NCBI RefSeq assembly: GCF_900105385.1
Contig: NZ_LT629772.1
Coordinates: 1,612,001 to 1,676,000 of the forward strand
DNA: 64,000 nucleotides
Source of the DNA: Microlunatus soli
GTDB taxonomy: Bacteria; Actinomycetota; Actinomycetes; Propionibacteriales; Propionibacteriaceae
Reading direction: 5' to 3'
Shown here: positions 50,568 through 59,019 of the stretch, in pieces
Layout of the letters: each line of letters begins with the position of its first letter
Numbering within the stretch: position 1 is the first letter of the stretch
Program-made: the position numbers and the translations under genes
Notes under the pieces: generated by a model
Databases searched by the model: none
Told to the model about the DNA's origin: nothing
Seen by the model: only the letters and a program-made list of their open reading frames with translations

Positions 50568-51734
50568 ATGAAGATCGTCGAGATCCGCGAGCAGACCTTT
50601 CCCATCAGTTCCCCGATCCGCAACGCCTACATCGACTTCAGCAAGATGACGCTGAGCCTGGTCGCGGTGATCACCGACGTCATCCGCGACGGTCGGCCGG
50701 TGATCGGGTACGGCTTCAACTCCAACGGCCGCTACGGCCAGGGTGCGATGATGCGGGAGCGGTTCATCCCGCGGATCCTCGAGGCCGAGCCGCACGCGGT
50801 GGCCACCCGACACGGCGACAATCTCGATCCGCAACGGATCTGGTCGATCATGATGCAGAACGAGAAGCCGGGCGGACACGGCGAACGGTCGGTCGCCGTC
50901 GGCACCATCGACATGGCGGTCTGGGATGCCACCGCGAAGATCGCCGACAAGCCGCTGTATCAACTGCTCGCCGAGCGATTCGGCACCGGCATCGTCGATC
51001 GGCGGGTGTTCGTGTACGCCGCCGGCGGCTACTACTACCCCGGTCAGGACATTGCCGCCCTGCAGGACGAGATGCGGAGCTACCTCGATCGTGGTTACAC
51101 GGTGATCAAACAGAAGATCGGCGGCGGCACCCTGGACGATGATCGTCGGCGGATCGAGGCAACCCTGGAGTTGCTCGGACCGGGGCAACAGCTCGCCGTC
51201 GACGCCAACGGCCGGTTCGGCGTCGACCTCGCCCTGCGCTACGCCGACGCGCTGAGCCAGTACGACCTGTTCTGGTACGAAGAACCGGTCGAGCCACTGG
51301 ACTACGACCTGCATCGGGTGGTCGCCGAGGCCTACCCCGGTGCGCTGGCGACCGGGGAGAACCTGTTCTCGATGCAGGATGCCCGCAACCTGATCAGATA
51401 CGGCGGGCTGCGCCCGGATCGGGACTGGCTGCAGTTCGACTGCGCGCTCAGCTACGGCCTGGTCGAGTATCTGCGCACCCTGGCGATGCTCGATGATCAT
51501 GGTTGGGCCCGCAGCCGCTGCATCCCGCACGGCGGCCACCAGATGTCACTGAACATCGCCGCCGGACTCGGACTCGGCGGCAATGAGTCCTACCCCGACC
51601 TGTTCCAGCCGTTCGGCGGTTTCCCCGACGGTGTCGAGGTCGTCGACGGTCACGTCACCATGCCGGAACTGCCCGGGATCGGCTTTGAAGGCAAGTCCGA
51701 TCTCTATCGGGTGATGCGCGAGCTGTCGGGCTGA
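50568..51734 (+). CDS. tarD: D-tartrate dehydratase-like enolase-superfamily enzyme
   Basis: 388 aa, closely resembling characterised D-tartrate dehydratase along its length: SSPIRNAYIDFSKM, GYGFNSNGRYGQGAM, NEKPGGHGERSVAVGTIDMA, the catalytic lysine pair in VIKQKIGGG, metal ligands in AVDANGRFG and YEEP, and the general base His in RCIPHGGHQMSLN. The reaction would be dehydration of D-tartrate to oxaloacetate. No transporter or other tartrate gene is adjacent. The ATG at 50568 has GAAAAGG upstream, 5 bases away. Confidence 0.88.
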   Translation: MKIVEIREQTFPISSPIRNAYIDFSKMTLSLVAVITDVIRDGRPVIGYGFNSNGRYGQGAMMRERFIPRILEAEPHAVATRHGDNLDPQRIWSIMMQNEKPGGHGERSVAVGTIDMAVWDATAKIADKPLYQLLAERFGTGIVDRRVFVYAAGGYYYPGQDIAALQDEMRSYLDRGYTVIKQKIGGGTLDDDRRRIEATLELLGPGQQLAVDANGRFGVDLALRYADALSQYDLFWYEEPVEPLDYDLHRVVAEAYPGALATGENLFSMQDARNLIRYGGLRPDRDWLQFDCALSYGLVEYLRTLAMLDDHGWARSRCIPHGGHQMSLNIAAGLGLGGNESYPDLFQPFGGFPDGVEVVDGHVTMPELPGIGFEGKSDLYRVMRELSG

Positions 51735-51746
51735 TCGCCAAAGCGC

Positions 51747-52133
51747 TCAGTGGCCGGCCTGCAGTTTGGCAATCGTGTCGGCCGCCCGGTACCCGTCGGG
51801 GACGCCCGACAACAGGGCGATCACCGACCGTGAATGATCCGACCGCAACGCCAGGATCTCCTGGTACGCCGGCGATCCGTACCAGGCCCGGGCCGCGGCG
51901 ACGCTCGGGAAGCCGATGATCACCACGGCGCCCGGCAGTTCACCCTCGACCACGTCCGGCGTGCTGCCGTGGACAAGCCATTCGCCGCCGTACGGTTCGA
52001 AGGTCGACTCGATCCGGGCGATGTATTCGATGATCTCCGGGCTGTCGTCGACGTCTTCCAGATAGCCGATCGCGTAGCCGCGACCGCCGGTCGGTACCCC
52101 GGTGCCGACCGGCGCCGGATCAGGCTGAGTCAT
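51747..52133 (-). CDS. DUF1330-family protein
   Basis: 128 aa ferredoxin-like fold (dimeric alpha+beta barrel). The conserved ESTFEPYGGEWLVHG and VVIGFPSVAAARAWYGSPAYQ are typical of DUF1330, whose function is unknown. It follows the SnoaL-like gene with a 4-base overlap (ATGA). It has a longer N-terminus (about 20 Pro/Gly-rich residues) than most relatives. Convergent with tarD. Confidence 0.85.
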   Translation of the reverse strand: MTQPDPAPVGTGVPTGGRGYAIGYLEDVDDSPEIIEYIARIESTFEPYGGEWLVHGSTPDVVEGELPGAVVIIGFPSVAAARAWYGSPAYQEILALRSDHSRSVIALLSGVPDGYRAADTIAKLQAGH

Positions 52134-52480
52134 GCCGGCACCTGGTCCAGGAAGCCGCGGACGTCGGCGATCCGTCCCGACTCATCGGTCACCAGCACGT
52201 CGAAGCCGATCACCAGTGGCTCGGCACCCTCGGGTCCGAGGCCCCAACTGAAGCGCAGTTGCCGGTGATGGGCGTCGGCCTCACCGACCCGGGTGAAGAC
52301 GAAGCCGGGGAACCGAGCGTGCACCCCGTCGATCAGCGCGTCGATCTCGCTGTGGCCGGCGACCTCGGCCAGCGGGTCGGTGTAGGTCGCGTCGTCGGCC
52401 CAGTGCTCGGTGATCAACTTCGTCCGCTCGTCACCGGTGGCGTTCCAGGTGGCCAGGTACTTCTCGACGATGTGGTCCAT
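52130..52480 (-). CDS. SnoaL-like / NTF2-fold protein
   Basis: 116 aa from ATG 52480 (GAAGGGAACG just upstream). The NTF2-like pattern is clear: YLATWNATGDERTKLITEHW, ATYTDPLAEVAGHSEIDALI and FVFTRVGEADAHHRQLRFSW. Such proteins are isomerases, hydrolases or ligand-binding scaffolds; no catalytic assignment is possible. It is translationally coupled to the DUF1330 gene. The divergent XRE gene begins at 52656. Confidence 0.85.
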   Translation of the reverse strand: MDHIVEKYLATWNATGDERTKLITEHWADDATYTDPLAEVAGHSEIDALIDGVHARFPGFVFTRVGEADAHHRQLRFSWGLGPEGAEPLVIGFDVLVTDESGRIADVRGFLDQVPA

Positions 52481-52584
52481 GATCGTTCCCTTCTGCGTTG
52501 TTGTCGATGTCACGGCACCAGCCTGGAACGTCCGGCGCAGCATGGCCATGACCTCTGAGGTCATGGCCACCCGGACCAGGTCGC

Positions 52585-52646
52585 CTAGCCGCCGGTGTGC
52601 GTGCAGCGCACCGCGCAGCAGGGCAGATTGTTCAGCAGTCTCCTAG
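52585..52646. mobile_element. Truncated copy C of the inverted-repeat element
   Basis: Bases 52589-52646 match the reverse complement of the left third of copy A at about 57 of 58 positions and end in CTCCTAG. The opposite arm is missing; the left edge still reads CCTAG. It sits 10 bases upstream of the XRE gene start. Confidence 0.85.
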
Positions 52647-52655
52647 GCTGCTGCC

Positions 52656-53429
52656 ATGACTGTCGTCGCCGAGAGGACCGAGGTCGGTGGGCTGTTGCGG
52701 ACCTGGCGGGAACGCCGCCGGTTCAGCCAGCAGGAGTTGTCCAACCGGTCACTGGTCAGCACCCGACACCTGAGCCGGGTCGAGACCGGCCGCGCCCACC
52801 CGACTCCGGAGATGATCATGCACCTGGCCGACCATCTCGACGTGCCGCTGCGGGATCGCAATCGACTGCTGCTGGCGGCCGGCTACGCGCCGCGGTTCGC
52901 CGATCACCAGCTGGACGATGCCGGCATCGCCCTGGTGATGGACGGCCTGCGCAGTCTGCTCGACGCGCACCTGCCCTACCCGGCGCTGCTGTTGGACGAT
53001 CACTGGGACATCGTCGACGCCAACGCCGGCGTGGATCGACTGCTGACCGGCTGCGCGCCGGATCTGCTCGAACCACCGGTCAACGTGATCAGGGTCTGTC
53101 TGCATCCCGACGGGCTGGCTGGACGCATCGGCAACCTCGACCAGTGGGCCGCACACCTGCTGCACCAGGTCAACCACCGGGCAGAACGCAGCCACGACCC
53201 GCGCCACCGCCGACTGGCCGACGAGATCACCGGCTTTCTCGGGCCTGAACCGCTCGAACCGCCGACCACCGGTCCCGTGCTGACACTGGAGATCGAGGTC
53301 GACGGTGCCCCGCTGCGTTTCTTCAGCGCATCGGCCCGGCTCGACACCGCCACCGACGCCACCTTGGAAGGCCTCCATCTGGAGACCTTCCTTCCTGCCG
53401 ACGAGGCGACTCGGCTCGCGCTGGCCTGA
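52656..53429 (+). CDS. XRE-family regulator with MmyB-like ligand domain
   Basis: 257 aa. The HTH is at 10-65 (LLRTWRERRRFSQQELSNRS, RHLSRVETGRAHPTPEMI). The MmyB-like ligand-binding domain follows (YPALLLDDHWDIVDANAGVD; LEGLHLETFLPADEATR). It is divergent from the SnoaL/DUF1330 pair, which it probably controls. A truncated inverted-repeat element lies directly upstream of its start codon and supplies most of its 5' leader. Confidence 0.87.
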   Translation: MTVVAERTEVGGLLRTWRERRRFSQQELSNRSLVSTRHLSRVETGRAHPTPEMIMHLADHLDVPLRDRNRLLLAAGYAPRFADHQLDDAGIALVMDGLRSLLDAHLPYPALLLDDHWDIVDANAGVDRLLTGCAPDLLEPPVNVIRVCLHPDGLAGRIGNLDQWAAHLLHQVNHRAERSHDPRHRRLADEITGFLGPEPLEPPTTGPVLTLEIEVDGAPLRFFSASARLDTATDATLEGLHLETFLPADEATRLALA

Positions 53430-53453
53430 GCCGCCCTGGCGTGAATGTCGCGG

Positions 53454-56400
53454 TCAGTTGATCTTGGCCACCCGGACACCGACCTTCCGTCCACCGCCGA
53501 GATCGGCGGTGTCGGCCGGCTGATCCTTGCCCAGCGCGACGGTTTCGGCCAGTGTCTCTGCGGCGATCAGTTCGCGATGAGCCTCGATGGCGCTGCGCAG
53601 GTCGTCGTCCCCGGGCACCAGGGTCAGCCCGATCCGGTCGCTGATCTCCAGACCGGCGTCACGACGGGCCTGTTGCACGGCACGGATCACGTCCCGGGCG
53701 GCTCCCTCGGCGGCCAGCTCGGCGGTCACCTCGGTGTTCAAGATCACGAACCCGGATCCGGGCAGCATCGCCACCGCGCGGTCCTCGCGATCCTCACCGC
53801 CGACCGCCGTCCGCAGGGTGAACTCTCCTTCCTGCAGGGCGATCCCACCGGCCCTCACGACCCCGTCGTCGCCGACCGACCAATCTCCGGACTTACTGGC
53901 CTTGATCGCGGCCTGCACGTCCTTGCCCAGTCGCGGGCCCGCGGCGCGGGCGTTGACCTGCAGCTCCTGTCGGACACCGAGATCGTCGCCGGCGTCGGCG
54001 AGCTCGACCAGTTCGATGGTCCGCACGTTGAGCTCGTCGGCGATCAGGCCGGCGAACGGCTGCAACGCCGCCGCGTCGTCGGTGACCACCCGCAACGTCG
54101 ACAGCGGCAGCCGGGTCCGCAGCTGCTTGGCCTTGCGCAGCGCCGATGCCGCCGAGCACACCTCGCGGACCCGATCCATCCGAGCCACAAGATCATCATC
54201 GGCGGGCAGCCGGCCTGCATCGGGCCAATCGGTCAGATGCACCGAACGGCCACCGGTCAACCCACGCCAGACCTCTTCGGTGATCAGCGGCAACAGCGGA
54301 GCGGCTACCCTGGTCAGCGTCTCCAGCACGGTGTACAGGGTGTCGAAGGCCTGTCGGGACTCCGCGCTTTCGCCGTCCCAGAAGCGTTCCCGGGATCTGC
54401 GGATGTACCAGTTGGACAGCACCTCGCCGAACCAACGGACCTCGTCGCAGGCGACGGCGATCTCCAACTCCTCCAACGCGTCGCCGACCTTGGTCACGGT
54501 CTGCCGCAGTTTCGCCAGGATGTAGCGATCCAGGACATCGGTCGACTCGGTCGACCGGACGGCGTCGTAACCCGCTCCACCGTTGGCGCTGTTGGCATAC
54601 AGGCTGAAGAAGTACCAGGCGTTCCAGAGCGGGATGATCACCTGCCGGACACCCTCCCGGATGCCTTGCTCGGTGACGATCAGGTTGCCACCACGCAGGA
54701 TCGGCGAACTCATCAGGAACCATCGCATCGCGTCGGCACCGTCCCGGTCGAACACCTCCGCGACGTCGGGATAGTTCCGCAGCGACTTGCTCATCTTCTG
54801 GCCGTCGTTGCCGAGCACGATCCCGTGGCTGAGGCAGTTCTGGAAAGCGGGCCGGTCGAACAGCGCCGTGGCCAGCACATGCATGGTGTAGAACCAGCCG
54901 CGGGTCTGGCCGATGTACTCCACGATGAAGTCGCCCGGATAGTGGTGCTCGAACCAGTCGGAATTCTGATGCGGGTAATGCACCTGGGCGTACGGCATCG
55001 ATCCGGAGTCGAACCAGACGTCCAGCACGTCGGGGACCCGACGCATCATCGATCTGCCGGTCGGGTCGTCCGGATTGGGCCGGACCAGGTCGTCGATCAT
55101 GGGCCGATGAAGGTCGGTCACGGTGACGCCGAAATCGGCCTCCAGCTCGGCGATCGATCCGTAGACGTCGGTCCGCGGATAGGTAGGATCGTCCGAACGC
55201 CAGACCGGGATCGGGCTTCCCCAGAAGCGATTCCGGCTGATCGACCAGTCCCGCGCGCCGGCCAGCCACTTGCCGAACTGGCCGTCCTTGACGTGTTCGG
55301 GCACCCAGTTGATCTGCTGGTTGAGCTCACCCATCCGGTCCTTGAACTTCGTCACCTCGACGAACCAGGACGAGACCCCCATGTAGATCAGCGGCTGCCG
55401 GCATCGCCAGCAATGCGGATAGGAGTGGTCGTACATCTCCTGCCGCAGCAGCACCGTCCCCGGTGTGGTCGAGCCGACATCGGCCGATGCCACCGTTGCA
55501 GCCCCGCCCGAAGACCCCTGAGCTTGTCTCAGGGCATCGGAATTGGAACCCGGTCCTTCGACAGGCTCAGGAGGCTCCTGCTCGGTGCGATGCTTCAGAT
55601 GCTCGATGATCAAGGTGTTGGCGTCGAAGACGTGCACGCCCTGGTAGTCGGTGACCGGAGCGGTGAAGGTGCCGTCGGCGGCGACCGGGACGACCGGTTC
55701 GATGTCGTTGCGGTCGGTGACGATCTTGTCCTCTTCGCCGAAGGCGCCCGCGCTGTGCACCAGGCCGGTCCCCTCGGTCGTGGTCACGAACTCCTCGGCC
55801 GGCACGATCGTGTGCGCGTTGCGGTGCCCGGCGTAATAGCTGAACGGCGGCGTGTAGGAGCGTCCGACCAGATCCGTGCCTTTCAGCCGTTGCACGATGT
55901 GGTCGGCAGCATCCTCGCCGAGCTCGCGCAGGTAGGCATCCAGTCGGTCGGCGGCGATCACGTAGCGCTCGGTCGTTCCGGTGACGTCCGATTCGACCAC
56001 CAGGTAGTCGACATCGGGATGCACCATGATCGCCAGGTTGGACGGCAGCGTCCACGGGGTGGTGGTCCAGATCAGCGCCAGTTCGCCGGTCTCCAGTCGG
56101 AAGCCGACCGTCACCGACGGGTCGCGGCGGATCTGGTAGACGTCGTCGTCCATCCGCAGCTCGTGACTGGACAGCGGTGTCTGATCGTTCCAGCAGTAGG
56201 GCAGCACTCGGAAGCCCTCGTAGACCAATCCCTTGTCATACAGGGTTTTGAATGCCCACAGCACCGACTCCATGTAGGACGGATCGAGGGTCTTGTAGTC
56301 GTTGTCGAAGTCGACCCAGCGGGCCTGCCGGGTGACGTAGGACTTCCAGTCCTCGGTGTAGCGCAGCACCGACGCCTTGGCTGCCGCGTTGAACTTGTCG

Positions 56401-56795
56401 ATCCCCATCTCGAGGATCTCGTCCCGGGTCTTGATCCCCAACTGGCTCATCGCTTCCAGTTCGGCGGGCAGTCCGTGGGTGTCCCAGCCGAAACGGCGCT
56501 CGACATGCCGACCGCGCATGGTCTGGAAGCGCGGCACGATGTCCTTGACATAGCCGGTCAGCAGATGCCCGTAGTGCGGCAGTCCGTTGGCGAACGGCGG
56601 CCCGTCATAGAAGACGTACTCATTGCTGCCGTTGTCACCGGCAGGATTGCGCTCGACCGACGCATTGAACGTGTCGTCGTCCTTCCAGAACGCGAGCACC
56701 CGCTCCTCGACCTCGGCGAAACGTGGGCTGGACGGGATCTTCCCGGTGTCGTCGCCCTGACCGTCGGGATTGGTCGTCGCCTTCGGATAGCTCAT
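53454..56795 (-). CDS. ileS: Isoleucyl-tRNA synthetase
   Basis: 1113 aa, the eukaryote-like long type usual in actinobacteria. The HIGH-equivalent is LPHYGHL and the second signature [12 protein letters not shown]; the editing domain includes [18 protein letters not shown], with [10 protein letters not shown] after it. The anticodon-binding and C-terminal domains follow normally. Residues about 408-432 are a non-conserved insertion (EPPEPVEG, then [11 protein letters not shown]) encoded by two CTTCGACAGGCTCAGG-type repeat units. Expression is controlled by the T-box leader upstream. Confidence 0.97.
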   Translation of the reverse strand: MSYPKATTNPDGQGDDTGKIPSSPRFAEVEERVLAFWKDDDTFNASVERNPAGDNGSNEYVFYDGPPFANGLPHYGHLLTGYVKDIVPRFQTMRGRHVERRFGWDTHGLPAELEAMSQLGIKTRDEILEMGIDKFNAAAKASVLRYTEDWKSYVTRQARWVDFDNDYKTLDPSYMESVLWAFKTLYDKGLVYEGFRVLPYCWNDQTPLSSHELRMDDDVYQIRRDPSVTVGFRLETGELALIWTTTPWTLPSNLAIMVHPDVDYLVVESDVTGTTERYVIAADRLDAYLRELGEDAADHIVQRLKGTDLVGRSYTPPFSYYAGHRNAHTIVPAEEFVTTTEGTGLVHSAGAFGEEDKIVTDRNDIEPVVPVAADGTFTAPVTDYQGVHVFDANTLIIEHLKHRTEQEPPEPVEGPGSNSDALRQAQGSSGGAATVASADVGSTTPGTVLLRQEMYDHSYPHCWRCRQPLIYMGVSSWFVEVTKFKDRMGELNQQINWVPEHVKDGQFGKWLAGARDWSISRNRFWGSPIPVWRSDDPTYPRTDVYGSIAELEADFGVTVTDLHRPMIDDLVRPNPDDPTGRSMMRRVPDVLDVWFDSGSMPYAQVHYPHQNSDWFEHHYPGDFIVEYIGQTRGWFYTMHVLATALFDRPAFQNCLSHGIVLGNDGQKMSKSLRNYPDVAEVFDRDGADAMRWFLMSSPILRGGNLIVTEQGIREGVRQVIIPLWNAWYFFSLYANSANGGAGYDAVRSTESTDVLDRYILAKLRQTVTKVGDALEELEIAVACDEVRWFGEVLSNWYIRRSRERFWDGESAESRQAFDTLYTVLETLTRVAAPLLPLITEEVWRGLTGGRSVHLTDWPDAGRLPADDDLVARMDRVREVCSAASALRKAKQLRTRLPLSTLRVVTDDAAALQPFAGLIADELNVRTIELVELADAGDDLGVRQELQVNARAAGPRLGKDVQAAIKASKSGDWSVGDDGVVRAGGIALQEGEFTLRTAVGGEDREDRAVAMLPGSGFVILNTEVTAELAAEGAARDVIRAVQQARRDAGLEISDRIGLTLVPGDDDLRSAIEAHRELIAAETLAETVALGKDQPADTADLGGGRKVGVRVAKIN
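55517..55571. repeat. Pair of CTTCGACAGGCTCAGG-type repeats inside ileS
   Basis: CCTGAGCTTGTCTCAGG (about 55517-55533) and CCTTCGACAGGCTCAGG (55555-55571) lie in opposite orientations and translate as DALRQAQG and PEPVEG. The insertion keeps the ileS frame. Confidence 0.85.
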
Positions 56796-56799
56796 CGCT

Positions 56800-57030
56800 G
56801 ACTCGCCCTCTTCGAAACCGTGCCGTCACAAACCGTGCACGAGGACGACGCAAGCCGCGGTACCACCTCGCTTGCCCGGGGATCTCCGATGATCATCCGG
56901 ACCGCTCGTTGCGGGCTGTCACGGGCCCAACCGTCCGGGTCTACTGAAGCCGACCCGACTCTCGGCCGGGTGCGGCTCGTTCTTCCGGAGGCTCGCCGGT
57001 GATGGCCGGGTCAACGCCTGTGCTGCCATC
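56800..57030 (-). promoter_or_regulatory. ileS T-box riboswitch
   Basis: The minus-strand leader contains the T-box core GGTGGTACCGCGG (56855-56867), a stem I with GCCATCACCGGCGAGC and a downstream CGTCGTCCTCG. The likely specifier codon is ATC (57001-57003). The arrangement matches the actinobacterial ileS T-box class, in which uncharged tRNA-Ile frees the ribosome-binding site, so control is probably translational. It lies between the TetR stop and ileS. Confidence 0.93.
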
Positions 57031-57076
57031 GTAATGCGTCGCGCGGCGGGCGGCCAGCCGGTTCGGGAGACGCACA

Positions 57077-57721
57077 CTAGCCCCTCTCGCCGAGACGCAC
57101 CCCACCGATGATCATGTCCACCCCGTCGCGGAACGAACGGTCAAGATCACCGAAGAGGTGTTCGCTGGAGGCCGACGTCAACGGATAGCGGTCCCGGTCG
57201 ACGCGTTCGGACCGGGCCATCGGATCGAAGCGCGGATCGCGTTGACCGTCGGGCGCGACGATGCCCTGCTCCTCCAGGACGAATCCGAGCACGAAGCAGT
57301 TCAGCGTCCGCAGCACTGCCGTGGCCGTCCGCAGGTCCGCACCGGCGTCGGTCAGCGCACGCAGCAGTGGTTCGCCGGCGACCACCGGCCCGGAGTCGGT
57401 CATGGCGGTGCCACCGAACAACCGGGCACCGTCCCGATGCCCCAGCAGCATCCGGCGAAGCCCATCCGCTTGGACTCGAAGCAGGTCCTGCCAGGGCCGC
57501 TCGGCCGCCAGTGCGGCGAGATCGTGACCGGCGTAGGCGTCCCGCGCCATCGTCGTCGCCATCTCGTCCAGCAACTGCTGCTTGTTCTGGAAATGCCAGT
57601 ACAGCGCGGGCGCCTTGACATCCAGCGCAGCGGCGATCTTGCGCAGCGTGAGTCCCTCCAGCCCCTCGGTGTCAAGAAGCTCGAGCCCGGCCCGTACGAC
57701 GGCCTCGCGATCCAGCGCCAT
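57077..57721 (-). CDS. TetR-family repressor with TetR-like C-terminal domain
   Basis: 214 aa from ATG 57721. The HTH is ALDREAVVRAGLELLDTEGL, then LTLRKIAAALDVKAPALYWH; the C-terminal part (ALLRALTDAGADLRTATAVL) is of the tetracycline-repressor type. It is divergent from a quinone oxidoreductase-like gene (83-base gap) with two identical palindromic sites between, which it presumably binds. Confidence 0.9.
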   Translation of the reverse strand: MALDREAVVRAGLELLDTEGLEGLTLRKIAAALDVKAPALYWHFQNKQQLLDEMATTMARDAYAGHDLAALAAERPWQDLLRVQADGLRRMLLGHRDGARLFGGTAMTDSGPVVAGEPLLRALTDAGADLRTATAVLRTLNCFVLGFVLEEQGIVAPDGQRDPRFDPMARSERVDRDRYPLTSASSEHLFGDLDRSFRDGVDMIIGGVRLGERG

Positions 57722-57750
57722 GCCGGCAGATTCTGCCAGCCTCTTGACGA

Positions 57751-57796
57751 ATTTAACAACGTTAAGCACACTGGAGACGTATTTAACAACGTTAAG
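57751..57796. promoter_or_regulatory. Duplicated palindromic operator TTAACaacGTTAA
   Basis: A 16-base sequence ATTTAACAACGTTAAG occurs exactly twice, at 57751-57766 and 57781-57796, each containing the perfect palindrome TTAAC-AAC-GTTAA. Start-to-start spacing is 30 bases, close to three helical turns, so bound dimers would lie on the same face. The second copy abuts the ribosome-binding site of the 57804 gene. Confidence 0.8.
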
Positions 57797-57803
57797 GAGC
57801 ATC

Positions 57804-58745
57804 ATGAAGGCCGCACTCATCACCGACACCAGTCAGCCGCCGCGCTACACCGACTTCGCCGACCCCGAGCCCGCCGCCGGCGAAGAGTCGGTCACGATGC
57901 TGGCCGCGGGCCTGCACCAGATCACCCGAGCTCAGGCGTCCGGCCAGCATTACGCCAGCCCGGACCGGCTGCCGATGATTCCGGGCGTCGACGGCGTCGC
58001 CCGCCGCGATGACGGATCGCTGGTCTACTGCGGCGGCCTGCGACCGCCGTACGGGACCTTCGCCGAACGGGCGGCGATCGCCTCGGTCGCCGTCCCGCTG
58101 CCCACCGACGCCGACCCGACCGTCGTTGCGGCGACAGTCAATCCCGGAATGTCGAGCTGGATCGTCTACAAGCTCCGCGGCGAGTTGCAGGCCGGGCAGA
58201 CCGTCGCGATCCTCGGCGCGACCGGAGCCTCGGGCCGAGCGGCCGTCCAGGCGGCCAGACTGCTCGGCGCCGGCCGGGTGATCGCGATCGGCCGCAACGC
58301 CGACGCACTGGCCGAGATCGACGCCGATGAGACGGTCCGGATCACCGCGGACGGCGACTGGGCCCACCCGCTGGGCAAGGTCGGCGGGGACGTCGACCTG
58401 GTCGTGGATTATCTGTGGGGCGAGCCGGCCGCACAGAGCATGGAAGCCCTGGTCACCAACCGCTCCGATCCGGCGCGACAGCTGAGCTGGGTCCAGGTCG
58501 GTTCGATGGCCGGCCACACGCTCCCGCTGAACGCCGGATTCCTGCGCGCTGCCAACCTGCATCTCCTGGGCAGCGGACTGCGAGGCGTGCCGTGGTCCGA
58601 CATCGCCGCGCAGCTGCCGGAACTCATCGATCACATCGTCGGCGGCCGGATCAGCGTCCGGCCGGTCGCCCGGCCGCTCCGCGACATCGCAACGACCTGG
58701 ACCGAGGCGGTCGCGCCGGGCGAACGAATCGTCGTCGTGCCGTGA
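57804..58745 (+). CDS. Quinone oxidoreductase-like MDR protein (zinc-free)
   Basis: 313 aa. It is an MDR-superfamily Rossmann protein: the NAD(P) loop is VAILGATGASGRAAVQAARLLG. The zinc-binding cysteines of alcohol dehydrogenases are absent, as in QOR/enoyl-reductase-like proteins. The ATG at 57804 follows AAGGAG, which immediately follows the second operator palindrome; repression would block translation as well as transcription. Substrate: probably an electrophilic quinone or enone, by family analogy only. Confidence 0.87.
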   Translation: MKAALITDTSQPPRYTDFADPEPAAGEESVTMLAAGLHQITRAQASGQHYASPDRLPMIPGVDGVARRDDGSLVYCGGLRPPYGTFAERAAIASVAVPLPTDADPTVVAATVNPGMSSWIVYKLRGELQAGQTVAILGATGASGRAAVQAARLLGAGRVIAIGRNADALAEIDADETVRITADGDWAHPLGKVGGDVDLVVDYLWGEPAAQSMEALVTNRSDPARQLSWVQVGSMAGHTLPLNAGFLRAANLHLLGSGLRGVPWSDIAAQLPELIDHIVGGRISVRPVARPLRDIATTWTEAVAPGERIVVVP

Positions 58746-58849
58746 TCGCGGCCCCTCGACGGCTTTCGTCCATCATGAGGACGCCTGGTCCACTATGCGG
58801 ACGGATGTCGCTGTCGGCTTGCGGATGACCGACGGGCTGCCGTCCAATG

Positions 58850-58990
58850 GAGGTGTTCGTGTGACGAGTGTCAGCGTCAAGCCCCGGCTTGCTGACCGGC
58901 AACCCTCCTCCGCGGTGGGGTGCCCCGGGTGAAACACACGGCCGGGCCCGACCGGGACCCGGCAAGCGCGGGTCCGCAGTGCATACCAGG
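58850..58990 (+). promoter_or_regulatory. SAM-IV riboswitch
   Basis: Sequence 58861-58931 carries GTGACGAGTGTCAGCGTCAA, CCCCGGCTTGCTGACCGGCA, ACCCTCC and GGTGGGGTGCCCCGGGTGA, the pattern of the actinobacterial SAM-IV class. The 3' domain (GGCCGGGCCCGACC and on) continues to about 58990. The GAGGAG ribosome site of the downstream class V aminotransferase gene lies 20-30 bases beyond. Regulation is expected to lower expression when S-adenosylmethionine is abundant. Confidence 0.88.
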
Positions 58991-59019
58991 GTGGACCCTC
59001 AACCCGAGGAGTCCTGATC

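Noticed and set aside
53445-56801. 1118-codon plus-strand open frame opposite ileS
   Set aside because: It is exactly antisense to IleRS, whose HIGH/KMSKS motifs are clear, and has the proline/arginine/glutamine/valine-rich composition of antisense shadows in high-G+C DNA.
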